Shown: positions 21,742 to 33,100 of the stretch, one piece after another
Layout of the letters: each line of letters begins with the position of its first letter
Position numbering within the stretch: position 1 is the first letter of the stretch
Assembly (NCBI GenBank): GCA_932294295.1
Contig: OW028584.1
Coordinates: 7,758,407-7,822,406, forward strand
Direction: 5' to 3'
Length of the DNA: 64,000 nucleotides
Source of the DNA: Alitta virens
Taxonomy: Eukaryota > Annelida > Polychaeta > Phyllodocida > Nereididae
Notes under the pieces: model-generated
Told to the model about the DNA's origin: nothing
Databases searched by the model: none
Seen by the model: the letters and a program-made list of their open reading frames with translations, nothing else
Made by a program: the position numbers and the translations under genes

Positions 21742-22002
21742 AATAGACAACCAGACAGCTAGACAGACAGACAACCAGACAGACAGACAACAACCAGAGA
21801 GCCAGACAGACAGACAGCTAGACAGACAGACAACCAGACAGCTAGACAGACAGACAGACAACCAGACAGACAGACAACAACCAGACAGCCAGACAGACAG
21901 ACAGCTAGACAGACAGACAACCAGAAAGACAGACAGACAGACAGACAGCTAGACAGACAGACAACCAGACAGACAACCAGACAGACAGACAGACAGACAG
22001 AC
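21742..22002. repeat. (GACA)n array with CAACCAGACAGCTA variants
   Basis: About 260 bp of GACA units broken at semi-regular spacing by CAACCAGA and GCTAGA variants. This gives a loose higher-order pattern of about 30-60 bp. Confidence 0.9.
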
Positions 22003-22011
22003 GAGGTAATA

Positions 22012-22195
22012 ACGGCAGCTGAGTGGCCTACTAGTTAAGGCATCTGCCAGTTCTAATGGAGCCTTGTACTCGGTGTCTATGCTGAGGCAAGTAAAAGACC
22101 CCACCCATGGGATAACTATGTAACATTGCGTTGACTCCAAGCCTTGTCATCTCATCATTTTGTCTGCCTTTTGCAGCTGGTCTAATAAGCTGACT
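22012..22195 (+). mobile_element. tRNA-derived SINE, family B
   Basis: It starts with an A-box-like head (GAGTGGCCTACTAGTTAAGGC). It continues with ACTCGGTGTCTATGCTGAGG, a GACCCCACCCATGGG block, and the signature CTCATCATTTTGTCTGCC. It lies inside the intron between the two host exons, in sense orientation. The box B portion appears deleted. Confidence 0.6.
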
Positions 22196-24187
22196 ACGAT
22201 TCAGACACAATAGACAACATAACTAATAAACAGATGTAGGAACATTAGATAGCAATGTTAGTGGATAGTTGGCCATTTATAAATCCAAAGAAGTACTATA
22301 TATTGTCTAAAAACTACACCAAAGATATATTGGCCATGCAGTCAATGAAGACTATGCAGCTGTTGGTCGATCTGTGTTTTAAATAAAGAAGTATTAAGAC
22401 AGAAAAGACTAAATTATAGTAAATGTATGCAGAGCTACAACAGCCCAACGTTTATAACATCAGCTACAATAACAAACATGAAGTCGATAAAGAATCATAT
22501 ATATACACCTAATACAGTCAAACAAAAACATTATTCAGACAATTTAGATTAACAGTATAAGTCTGATTTTTTTTGGCAGTAACAAGCAACTTGTGGCTAG
22601 ACATATTTGTTATGGTTCAATACATACTATCATAAACAATATTTTTGCATGGAAAATGTTTTTTTAAGTAAGATAATATTGAAAATTGTGTTTTAAGAAA
22701 CAAGCAATTATTCACACACTTAAATTTTATCCACGTAAAAGCAGTATTAATTTTAGTGCATTATGGCTTCTAGAACAGTTACCAGTATATTGGGCATGTA
22801 TTCATCTAGTTTAGAATATTCTTCTTGATTTAATGATCTCACTACCCCTTCCCTGCATCAGGTCCTGCAGCTCCTCTTATTAGTGGGCATTGTATCCTTC
22901 TAGTATTGCTCAATTTACTCTAAATGTCTATTTAGATTTCATTTAAGAGGCCACTGTAATACTGATTTGTGCATGCTATTACCTGAGAGGTCTATTCGGA
23001 TATTCAACAATAGTCGGTGACATTTGTGGTGCCTAGCTTTTTCATACCCTTCATAACTCATGCATCAACCAAGATAATGAAGCTTTAACATCAGAGCCAG
23101 CCATGGTGCCCCTCAGCTCGACATAGTTACCCCTATGTTTGACAATGGAGACCAGGCATATTGGTTTTAATTCCTCCCCAGATGCTCCCCAAAATGTTAA
23201 ATTACTTTTATCACTCAACAGGATGCTTATTAATAGAGCAGAATCCAGACTTGACACAACTGCCAGCTTATTTTACCCATATTTAGTTGTGTTTGTGAGT
23301 CCACTGAGTCAACTTTTATTTTACTTGTTTGTCAAAACTAAGGCACATATTTCACTGCTATTTTATGAGCTCAAAGTCTTATATTCTTCCTTGAAAGTTG
23401 TCATGTGACCATTGGCCCCAATCCTGGTCTTCTTCAGAGGCCATGTCCATTCATATGGTTTAATTGTCACACCAATCTACTTGACCAAGTCGTGTGCTAA
23501 AATAATAGTTATTCCTGGCAAATTCTTTCATTTCTTCTATCTTTGTCAACATTCAATTCTGCTGCTAGTTTATCAGTTTTTGCCCCAATCCATGACAATT
23601 CCTAAAGTTTCAGCCTCCTGCCCACCTCCTAACAACCTCCAGCAGAGGCTGTGCCAGCTGGACGGCGCCTGTGTTACAACGCAAAAAGTTGATAAACCAT
23701 GCTCAATTTGAAATAATTGTAATGCTTTAGATAATAAGCATCATAGCTATATCTTTATTATACACAACTATCAGACAAAGCAACTGTTATAAACATCTAC
23801 CTCAACAGCTGGCAGTTGTCTGATAGTTTTTTTTCAATGTGACAATTAATGGCAGTCTACTAACATAAGTGTCTGAATAATGTTTGGTTGGACTGTATAA
23901 ATGTATCAGGTTTTGTCTCTAAATTGATTTAACTCAATACATTGTAGGCCTGAATGAATGAGTTCTGACCAAAATCTATTTTACTATAATTCAAATATAC
24001 AATGTACTGTGAGGTGAAATTTGTAATTTGGCTGTGAACGTTAATTGTGAAGTTTGCTTCTTAGATTAAGTTTGACTATATTTATGCTATGTAATAAAGC
24101 TTCAGTTTGAACAGAAAGAGCAATAATTCTGCAGTAGCAGTGTCTCTTTTACCAAATTTTATGGCATTTTTCTTTCATTCTTTTTAG
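22196..24187. other. Intron sequence of the RING gene
   Basis: AT-rich sequence with no further coding signal. The intron between the two supported exons runs from 21569 to 24187. Confidence 0.6.
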
Positions 24188-24454
24188 ATGTAAACTCCAA
24201 CAAACCACTCTCTGTCCACATTCGACAAAACAGCGACACAGCTTTGTTCCAGCCTCAACATCAAATCCAACAACAACAGCAACAGCAAAGACCTAAGCTA
24301 AGAACAAACGGGCACTTGATCCTGCAGAAGAGGTTGGAGAACAGTCCGTCAGGTGGCAGCACGTCCGACGAAAACATTGAGCCGCCCCATCTGGTGTCTA
24401 GTCAGTCAATGACAACATTCAAGCCTGTGTTGGGAACCTTAGGTCGCCAGAGCA
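24188..24454 (+). CDS. Gln- and Ser-rich exon following the RING exon
   Basis: A strong polypyrimidine tract and acceptor (TTCTTTTTAG) open a 267-bp exon, phase 1 at both ends. It closes with a consensus donor (AGCA|GTGAGT). The peptide has no fold I recognise. It contains a Gln run (IQQQQQQQR), a basic segment (PKLRTNG), an acidic Ser-rich segment (GGSTSDENIE), and ends GTLGRQS. It joins the RING exon in frame. It reads like the disordered linker of a scaffold protein. The next exon, which must begin in phase 1, is not identifiable in the remaining window. Confidence 0.7.
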
Positions 24455-25554
24455 GTGAGTTAAAGCTGTTTTATTCAAAAAAGAAAAAGCTTATTCTAAC
24501 GGGTGATGGAGACTGGGTAGATGAGGCATTAATGCTAATTACTATGCACATGTGCTACTAATTTATTTTTATTAATAGAATGACTGATATGAGTGTGTGG
24601 ATGAATGTCAATGAATATATATGATTAATATGGAGAAGTGGAAAGAATTGAATTATTTGTGCTAGAAATGCAAAACATTTCTAGTTATTGTTGTGTATAT
24701 AGTAATATATACGTATGAAAAGAAAAAGTGTGTTCAAGAAAATGTCACAAGGAGAAATTTGGAAATATGGACAAAGGTAAGTTTTATTTCTTTTTTATAC
24801 ACTTTTAATTATTTTCAGAGTCAGATATTTTTTCTTGAGCATTATTTAAATACTGTGATTGTCTATGATTTCATTATTATTGATGATATTTCAGGAATTT
24901 TCCAAGTCTTTGGTGCATAATGAAATGCCGAGCATTTTGCTTAAGAAGGTACCTATAATTCTTATCGCATTTAAATTATGCCAATTTTGATAATAAAATT
25001 ATTTACTCCGTTTGATGGTTGCTTCCGAATCTGAAATTTCAAATTAGTGTGCACAGACTGTTATTTTTTAAAGTTAAATAACTAAACTGTTGTTTAAACG
25101 AGTCAGTCGCTAATGCAAGAAATCGTAGAAATATTGTAGAAATATTACTTACATGATTCGATCTTCTTAATAATCTCAGTAATATCGTAACAACCAACGC
25201 CGGGTCAAGGGTTAACCTCAGCCGTTATGTAATATTACGTAGGATCGTATTAAGAGCATCTCCGGGGTGGTTGGGGCGTGGTTGTGGCTGCTGCTGCAGC
25301 AGCAGCAGGGTTTATGAGATGCTCATGTGATTGAGTTAGGATTGATTGAATGATTGCCTCCATGACTATCACAAGATGGCAGACTTCGCACTGTCTGGGA
25401 AGTCTAGTATAGAGGCCGCGGTCATAGTAATAGAACGTCAATCTTAAATAAACGCCTGTATAGGGCTTAGTCTTGTAAATTAAGGTCCGGCCTGTAATCG
25501 AGGAGAAAATACATGAGTACAATATTGGATGGGCCCTTGGGATTGTGAATCCCT
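24455..25554. other. Downstream intron, no exon seen
   Basis: A short (GCTGCT)n stretch lies near 25285-25310. There is no supported coding exon. Confidence 0.45.
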
Positions 25555-25805
25555 TAGAGATGATGAGATGAGAGAAAGAGAGGACACCACCTGTGTAACA
25601 CATTTACTTCAAAGGTGGGGTCTTTCACTTGCCTCAACTCCCTGATGTAGGATTGTTGTATGCCTCAGCATAGACAACAAGAACAAGGCACAACCGATCA
25701 AAGCCATCCAACTGGGGTGTTATGATGAGACCAAGAATCGAAGCTAGGACCTGCAGCAGAGTGGCCAATGTTTCAACTGCCTTAACCACTAGGCTACCCA
25801 TCTTT
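25555..25805 (-). mobile_element. tRNA-derived SINE, family B
   Basis: On the minus strand the head reads TAGCCTAGTGGTTAAGGCAG (A box). A degenerate box B and the CTATGCTGAGGCATAC and GACCCCACC blocks follow. One of the clearer copies. Confidence 0.65.
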
Positions 25806-26434
25806 TATAAGTAAGCTGGGGTGGTCGCATTACTAATATGATCTAAACTTTGCAAAGGAGCTAGAGGTTGTTGGTGCCGTATTGCAAAGAACTGCAATCG
25901 CAATCTGTCATGAATATAGTTGACTCGTGAATAATGACAACTCTAAATACAATATTGATATTTTGAGTCTGTCCTCAATTTGAAATACTTTGATGACATA
26001 AAGCTTCCGTGTTTAAGTGAGGCGTGAGTAATGGTGTGTGCCAGGGATGGGCATTAAGACAAACTACTAAGAACCAATATTAGGCAGGTATAGATAGCCC
26101 CAGGGCCCCATGCTGCTCCATTAGAAGTGATAACATTTGCAATTGAGATGTTCCTGCATCACTATGATACATGGCCTGCTGCAGCAACTCATTAACTTTG
26201 CAGCGGCCTGTGGGGCCCACTTCGCTTGATCAATTGGGCTACAATTATTGAAGAGCCAACCATCTCTGATTACATAACACTCTGGGATGAATGTGGGTGA
26301 CAACAAGTGAAGCGATAGAGTAATTCACTGAGCCGCTGATAGACTTTATATGTGAGATATTTTTATGGTGTGTATTTCTTTATGTTATATTTCTGTATTA
26401 AAAATGTCCACTTGTCTCAATGGCCATAAAGGTT

Positions 26435-26690
26435 AGTCAGCTCACATGACCAGCTGCAGACAGACGTAATAATGAGGTGATAAGGCTTGGAGTCTACACT
26501 GTGTCACACATTTACCCCAAACATGGGGTCTTTTGAATGCTCCAGCGTAGATATCGAGTACAGTGCACTGTCAATTTACATATGTATTGACCTAGGCAAA
26601 CGATAGTCCTTGGCTTGGAATTGAACCCTGGACCTTCAGTGGAGCAGGCCATTGCTTTAACCACTAGTTCCCCAGTTACTCAACACATTG
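26435..26690 (-). mobile_element. tRNA-derived SINE, family B, near full length
   Basis: On the minus strand there is an A box (ACTAGTGGTTAAAGC) and a box B (CCAGGGTTCAATTCC). The body has GTACTCGATATCTACGCTGG, ACCCCATGTTTGGGGTAAATG, and the tail signature CCTCATTATTACGTCTGTC. This is the best copy for defining the family. Confidence 0.75.
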
Positions 26691-27072
26691 AATGTATTAC
26701 TTACTCCACTATGGGATGATGCTGTTCTGTGTTGGGACCAGTTTTTAAAGTGTAAGTTCTGTGAACATCAGCTTTGGTTCAGCGCTACTGTCTTTGCCAT
26801 CAGTCATCCATTAATGGGAGTGGGCCGAGGGATCCAGCCTCCATTACAAGGGGCAACGTTTGTCATTTGCCAACGTAAACTTTCCCATTATGTCTGTAAT
26901 GATATCTGGGGAAAAAAGGAATAAACCAACCTTTGATTCCTGGATCAGGCTTTGTGAAAAGATTGTCAGTCGTGTTTGTAGATGTGGATGTGGATCTCCA
27001 ACACTTACATCCAGTTGCCTATGGTAAGACTTTATGAGTTAACAAAAGGCTCCATAGTAACAGTAAATGAGT
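26691..27072. other. Non-coding, no feature seen
   Basis: No supported gene or repeat. Confidence 0.45.
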
Positions 27073-27090
27073 AATACAAGTCATTCAAGT

Positions 27091-27274
27091 GGGGGCCTAG
27101 CTCAGTGGTAGCGCGCTGGGCTTCCAACCACTGGGTCCCGGGTTAAATTCCTGGTCAAGCCTATGTTGGATGGCTGTTTCATCCTTCGTTTCATTGCCAT
27201 GGTCCCTATCTGTCCTAATTAGCCCATCAGGTGCAGAAATACAGGACGTAAAGCCCTAATCCACCCACCCAACC
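27091..27274 (+). mobile_element. tRNA-Gly-like SINE, family A, full length
   Basis: The head is a tRNA-like sequence with A box TAGCTCAGTGGTAGCGCGC, a TTCC anticodon-loop region like tRNA-Gly(TCC), and box B. The body TTGGATGGCTGTTTCATCC... ends in CCTAATCCACCCACCCAACC. A perfect 18-bp target duplication flanks it (27073-27090 and 27275-27292), showing an LINE-mediated insertion. Confidence 0.95.
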
Positions 27275-27292
27275 AATACAAGTCATTCAAGT

Positions 27293-28839
27293 AGGCTAAA
27301 GTAAAGAATTGTGAAATTGATATGAAATAATGATGATGATAATAAAACATAGAATCCCGCAATGAAACCAGCATGCAGAGGAATAAGCATGTCGCACCAT
27401 CAATGGATTATTAAAAATAAGTGCAATGTGAGAGTGCAGTTGGAAGGGCACTCGAGTGCACTCCAGTGCCATCATTTGAGCCATTTCGGCAGAGCCTTTC
27501 CATGTATGGCCTAACATGGGAAATTCCTGGTGTGAATGGATATTGCTCTGTCATGCAGTTATTCTGTTGTGGAGGCAATAAACGTGGCTTATTACAGGCG
27601 AGATAAGAGCCATCCTGCTTCTCTTGTCGGAATCTTTTTCACAAGCAATGTGCTCAAAATTGATGTTGAAAGAATTTACATCACTTAATACAGAACAGGA
27701 GGTTTATTAAAACCCAGGCTTAACTCTTCCCTCCATTAATTTGTGCTGAAATGATAAAGATTCGATTTAAGGATAATTGTTGTTAACATAAGCGACTTTG
27801 TCAGATTTAAAAGGGCTAGATATCTTAATATTCAACCCCATGCAGAAAATGTCGTTTTCACTAGCTCATCTCAGAATTTCAGACGGTGCATCTTGAAGAG
27901 ATAAGTTTATCAACCTACCAGTCAGTCAGTCAGTTAATCGGGTAGTCAGGTGGGTAGTCAATCAGGCAGGAGTGGATAAGTTAGTTTACTATTTAGTGAA
28001 GTTTTCTTAATTCATTCTATTATATTTTTGCCTTGTCAACCTGACTTAACTTAATTGACACATTTAAGGAGACAGTGTTAATATTCTCGTCACATATTTC
28101 AATTGAGCTTCTTAGTTCCTGACATTTTTCATGTGTAGTTTCGTGGAAAGGCCAGTCGTAAAAGGAATTCTTTTTCTCTCTTAATATTGCATTCCTGTCA
28201 TAGATCATCTCCATTTTTTGCGGCTTTATGAGGCCGTAGCTTCATCTTATATCCCAATGCAAACTAGCAGTAAGCTGGTTCTGAGCCCGCTCCTCCTCAC
28301 TACATGGGATCTTATCTCGGGATGAGAAGAATGGGAAATGCTAGATTATGTCTGAAGCTCTGCTGAAGATTTGCCAAGCTGCCTATCTCAAGTACCTGAC
28401 AGAAGAACGAAGCATTGAAAGAAAGATATTTTTCCTCTCCAAGCTCTGGATGATCAAGAGGGTTTCCTTTACATGCAATAACAGAAATGTGTTTTTTGAA
28501 AGTAGTACACATATCTTGAATTGTTGGATACATTTCTCATCTGTGTTGTGTATGCAGTATTTTTGTGGCTATTTTATACCGCAGTAGCTTACAGTAATCT
28601 CGAATATCATCTCTAGGACATGTGTTGTGAAACTGGCTGTTTCTTATTTCCATTAGTTGTTCTTCGGTGTATTTGAGACTTGGAAGTTGTATCTTAACTG
28701 TAGTCAGACAGAAGGAATTTTTGTGTAAATGTAGGCGATTTTAGTCTGGAATCGCCGCTCAAGCAGTTTCAACAGACTTTACAATCACACCATTGGCAGG
28801 CCAATCCAGAGTCTTTCTCAACTCCCTTAGGAGTGTTCA
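27293..28839. other. Non-coding, no gene seen
   Basis: A short CAGT-type run lies near 27918-27985. Otherwise no supported feature. Confidence 0.45.
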
Positions 28840-29225
28840 GTTTTGGACACGGTATAACCGCAGGGGCTTTAGAGCCTACACCAGTGCCCTCACTGTGGGG
28901 TGTCTAATGCCAAGCATCCATTACACCTGGGTGGGGTGAGACAGGCAATCTTCTGATTAAATAGTCGAAAGTAGAAGTAGATGGGACTTAATTGGGCACG
29001 CTGACTCCACTGCCCTCTTGTGGAAAGGAAGAGAGTAACACTGTAACGGTGTCACGTGATCTCGTTAGGGTCTGAAACAATTGAGAAAAATCTCCCAACA
29101 TGTCTAATGCCAAGCATTCATTACACCTGGGTGGGGTGAGGCAATAAGTTGAAGAGGATAATGCCATGGTAGGAGATCGAACCCACAGCCTTGCGGATAG
29201 CAAGCAAACATCTAAACCACTAGAC
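28840..29225 (-). mobile_element. SINE-like repeat, family C, with internal duplication
   Basis: On the minus strand an A-box/B-box pair (TCTAGTGGTTTAGATG and GGGTTCGATCTCC) heads the element near 29225-29165. A block of about 40 bp (TGTCTAATGCCAAGCAT and its continuation) occurs twice, at 28901-28940 and 29101-29140, around a 160-bp segment. That segment recurs inverted at 29672-29840. Confidence 0.6.
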
Positions 29226-29289
29226 TAAAGCATCTTGTTTATAGTACTAGCCATTATTTGGCTGATGTCCATTAGAATTTGGTGCAGCC

Positions 29290-29550
29290 CTCTAAGGCAA
29301 ATATTTGCCTCTCACTACAGTTAGTTGATAAAATGTTAGGGCTTGGGGTCCTCACCATGTTACGCATTAACCTCATAGGTGGAGTCTTGTACCTACCTCT
29401 GCATAGATACCAAGTACAAGGCACCACCCATTGAAAGTCTCACCAACATCCAGCTGAGATGCAGCTCTTTCCTATATAATTAGAATCGAATACAAGCAGC
29501 CAATGTTGTAACTTCCAAAATTTGCTCTTACCACTAGCTATGGGTCAATT
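29290..29550 (-). mobile_element. tRNA-derived SINE, family B, diverged
   Basis: Family blocks are recognisable on the minus strand: AGTGGTAAGAGC near 29525, ACTTGGTATCTATGCAGAGG, and ATGCGTAACATGGTGAGGACCCC. Confidence 0.5.
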
Positions 29551-29667
29551 AGCTTGAATGATGTTTTTCAAACTGTATGACCCAGTCTTACAGACCAACA
29601 TCAAATTGGTCCTAATTGTGAGGTGGTCTTTTTAGTGGTGCGCCATTTGCATGGTGTAGCATCCTCA

Positions 29668-29845
29668 GGGCATGTTGGGAGATTTGTCTCAATTGTTTCA
29701 GACCCTAACGAGATCACGTGAAACCGTTACAGTGTGTTACTCTCTTCCTTTCCACAAGAGGGCAGTGGAGTCAGCGTGCCTGATTAAGTCCCGTCTCCTT
29801 CTACTTTCGACTATTTGATCAGAAGATTGCCTGTCTCCAAGCTGG
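29668..29845 (+). repeat. Fragment of family C, inverted relative to 28941-29100
   Basis: About 170 bp matches the reverse complement of 28932-29101 with few differences (for example CCTAACGAGATCACGTG and GGAGTCAGCGTGCC). Together they form a long inverted repeat with a spacer of about 570 bp. Confidence 0.8.
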
Positions 29846-32760
29846 GTGCGCTACTTAACTATATTAGCTTTTCATCATGCCAAAAGCCAGAACTAATGGT
29901 CCATTGATATTGATGGCTTCCTCCTGATAAATGTATTCAGCATCACTTGGCACCAGTCAGGCTGAATATGCACAAGTGGGGTAGTTATGCTTTCTGGAAA
30001 CTGGTAATGATTACCAGCAATTATTTTAACAGCTTCGTCCTTACTAGGATTGGCTGGTTATAAACAACAAGACATAATGTAGTACACTGTACATAACAAA
30101 ACGTGTTCACAGCTTTTGCTTTGATATTTCGCATGTGTTGAAAAATGACCTTGACCCTTATGAAGGACCTTTGGCCCCAACATGACCCAGATGTATCCTG
30201 CCATCCCTCATCTCCGCTGGCTGCTTCTTCTGGATGCTTTATCTGTTTTGAGCTTCACATCAGAGGTAGATGTGCTGTTACACTGCCTATCGCTGGCCTG
30301 TCTAGATAAAACCCTCACTTGTGAGCACCAAAAGACTTCGCTCTTTGACCTTTGAGGCTGTGTGGATGCTTAGGCCCTCAACTGAAGTCTCCATGGAGGC
30401 CTTTCCTTCAAGCTGGAGGCCCTTAGATCATACCCAAACATGAAACTAAGCAGCTAAGGTTGGCCTGGGGAATATTTCACCCCCAAAATGGCTGCCTCAC
30501 ACCTCACTGGCAGCGCCACACCTTCCAGACACACCTCCCTGGAACACCTCTCAGGACGCCTGGATGCCACAAGGCTCATGTAATATACACAAAGTGCCCC
30601 GTGCTTTATTACACCTGCCTTAAGCTCGGTGCTGTGGACCTGTCAAAAACAAAAATGTACATGGCTCCAGAACGGCCCCTCTAAACAGCTTCTCTTTTGG
30701 CCAACCTGGTCATTTTTGGGGGTTAACTAAAGATTTATAAAGAGAACGTGAATGCCCAATGTGCGAAATGCTGCAATACGTACAAAACTGGGCGCATTTG
30801 ATGTCCTGACATTCTTTTAAAATATTACAGAATTTGTATCAAACAAATGCTCCTATCCCACTAATTAGGAACCTAAATGTTTTCACTAAGATCTGTCCTA
30901 TGGTGCTCTCACCTTTTGACTGTCTAGAATAATTGATCTTTGACTTATAAGTTAGCCACTACACAGTAGTATAGTCAAAATGTCTAAAACGTTTACTACT
31001 GAAATAGATTGAACGTATAAACACAGTAGAGAACACCCACAGCAGAAGTTGTTCCTTTGGTGCTAGCCAATGCTTCATTTTAGCGCTAACCAGAGGTGGC
31101 ATGCTGGGGAAAATAAAACCCAGTTCCATTTGCTGCGGAGGCTGTGTAGCACCCCTAGTGGCCAGAGGTCATTCCCGCTGACCATTGATGCAAAATGCCC
31201 TCTTCAGCTCTCCGCTATCTACAGGTCTTTGTCATCCTATCAGCCAATTATCTACTGCCAAGCCCTTCGCCGCGGCCCTGCTACATGAATTATTAACAAT
31301 CAGATATCAGCTCGTTCCATTCAGCAAGTGTGTTGCCATAGCAACTGAGCAAGCGACCAGCGAAATCTCGCAGAATCTCCAGAGTGTCGGTTTTTACGAG
31401 AATTTGAATTATACGACAGTGCATGCTGGATTTGACAAGGAGCTAGTCTTTGTCCTATCACTTTTTCCGCTTAGTGACTGCAGCCTTTCTTTGGTTTCAG
31501 ATTTTGCTTATTCGCAGTTGTGTGAATGTGGGGGGTTTTTTTTCTAGAAGGTTTTCTGATAGAGTGACATTTTGGTATATTGTGGGCGAGTGCTGAATGG
31601 CCATCATTATATGTTTCCTTCTGTACTGCACAGCAAGTTATCTTCTTGATATATTTTGCTGAGAACGCCTGTGTGAGGCTTCCATTTCCTCAACCCATGC
31701 TTATCATTTGATACTGAGGACTCCAGTGCTTCTACTTTAGACCATCTCTTCTATAAGGCAACTTTATTTAAGGCTGCAAAATTCCCCCAAAATAAAGTTA
31801 GCTTAAGAAATAGCTCCAGTATATAACAACACTACATTGTGCTATGTTCTACGTGTAATGTGGCTGTTGATTGAGTTGTACTTCCCATCTCAGATATTGA
31901 GCATCGCTGTGTGGCACCTTTGTGCAAACGGATGATGAATAAACAATGCCTAAAACGGGCAAAACCATCTACTGTGCGTGAACAAGGCCCTTTGCATTCT
32001 TATGATAGTTCAGTCCCAGGAGTAACCCTGCATTTAACCTTTACTCTCAGCCAGTTGGAAGACGTTGTGGAGAGGAGGGGGGGGGGGGGGGTGTTGTAGA
32101 TACATCCAACAGAATTCTTTGGGGATCTAGGGATGGTAGACGCAGTCATGGTGGGACATTATTGACATTTTCTAAGACCGCAAACTGGGGCCTGGCAAGA
32201 GCTTTAATCAAACTGATGGAAGGATTGACTTCTAACGCTCTTTAGTTTGCGAGGTCAGAAAGTGCCTCACTTCCGGTCGCACGAATGAATGGAATACTGA
32301 TATATGGTTTCCATGGAAACACCTCCTCCCATGCCAACTAAGTCTACAAGGATTGTAGAGAACAGTAGCGTTCTGTTGTGAAGTTTCTCAAAGGAATTGT
32401 GTCTTTCCTTTTTAGGTGAACCGAATGTGGTTTGGACTTCCTGACGGAGCATTGGCAGTAACTCGTGGGGCTTCTGCTGGCTTGCGGTTCATTTAAGGGC
32501 TTTTATAAAGTGTATTGAGCAAAAGATCGTTGTTTTGGCAACACCAGAAATCCCCCGTCTCAACGAGGCTAATGACGAGTGTTGTTGTGCATGCTTAGGG
32601 GTTCTTCCCACAATAGGCTGGGTACATGCAAGCCACTTAGATCAAAGCTATTAGCCCTTTTTATGTCTGCCACTAATGATGCCTCGTGCACACACGAAAC
32701 AACCCTCAGTGTTAAATTGGACAAATCCACTATTATTACGTTTCTGCCCAATATGGTGTT
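29846..32760. other. Non-coding, no gene seen
   Basis: A poly-G run lies near 32079-32092. Open frames here are short and featureless. Confidence 0.45.
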
Positions 32761-32774
32761 TTGTGACTTCCAAG

Positions 32775-32926
32775 CTTCCAACCACTGGGTCCCGGGTTCA
32801 ATTCCCGGTTGAGCCCATGTTGGATGGCTGTTTCATCCTTTGTCTCATTGCCATGGTCCCTGCCTGTCCTAATTAGCCCATCAGGTGCCGAAATACAGGA
32901 CGTAAAGCCCTAATCCACCCACCCGC
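32775..32926 (+). mobile_element. 5'-truncated tRNA-Gly-like SINE, family A
   Basis: The copy begins inside the tRNA head at CTTCCAACCACTGGG, then has box B and the full body. A perfect 14-bp duplication TTGTGACTTCCAAG flanks it (32761-32774 and 32927-32940), so the truncation occurred at insertion. Confidence 0.93.
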
Positions 32927-32989
32927 TTGTGACTTCCAAGATTTGCCATAACATCCAGTATGAAACTTGAGCTCGGTTATTCTGTGATG

Positions 32990-33100
32990 GACCAGCTCAG
33001 TCAGAGGCAGACGCGATGATGAGATGATAAGCCTACGTATTCTACATTATGTTACTAATATGCTTTATACGGAGGGGCTTTGACTTGCCTCAGCATAGAC
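32990..33100 (-). mobile_element. Fragment of SINE family B
   Basis: It contains GAGGCAGACGCGATGATGAGATGATAAG and the TGCCTCAGCATAGACA block, in antisense. A smaller sense scrap of the same signature lies at 34673-34700. Confidence 0.5.

Noticed and set aside
30425..30480. 5S-rRNA-like wording (GAAACTAAGCAGCTAAGG...GGCCTGG)
   Set aside because: Only a short match without the rest of the gene. It is at most a decayed 5S-derived SINE scrap.
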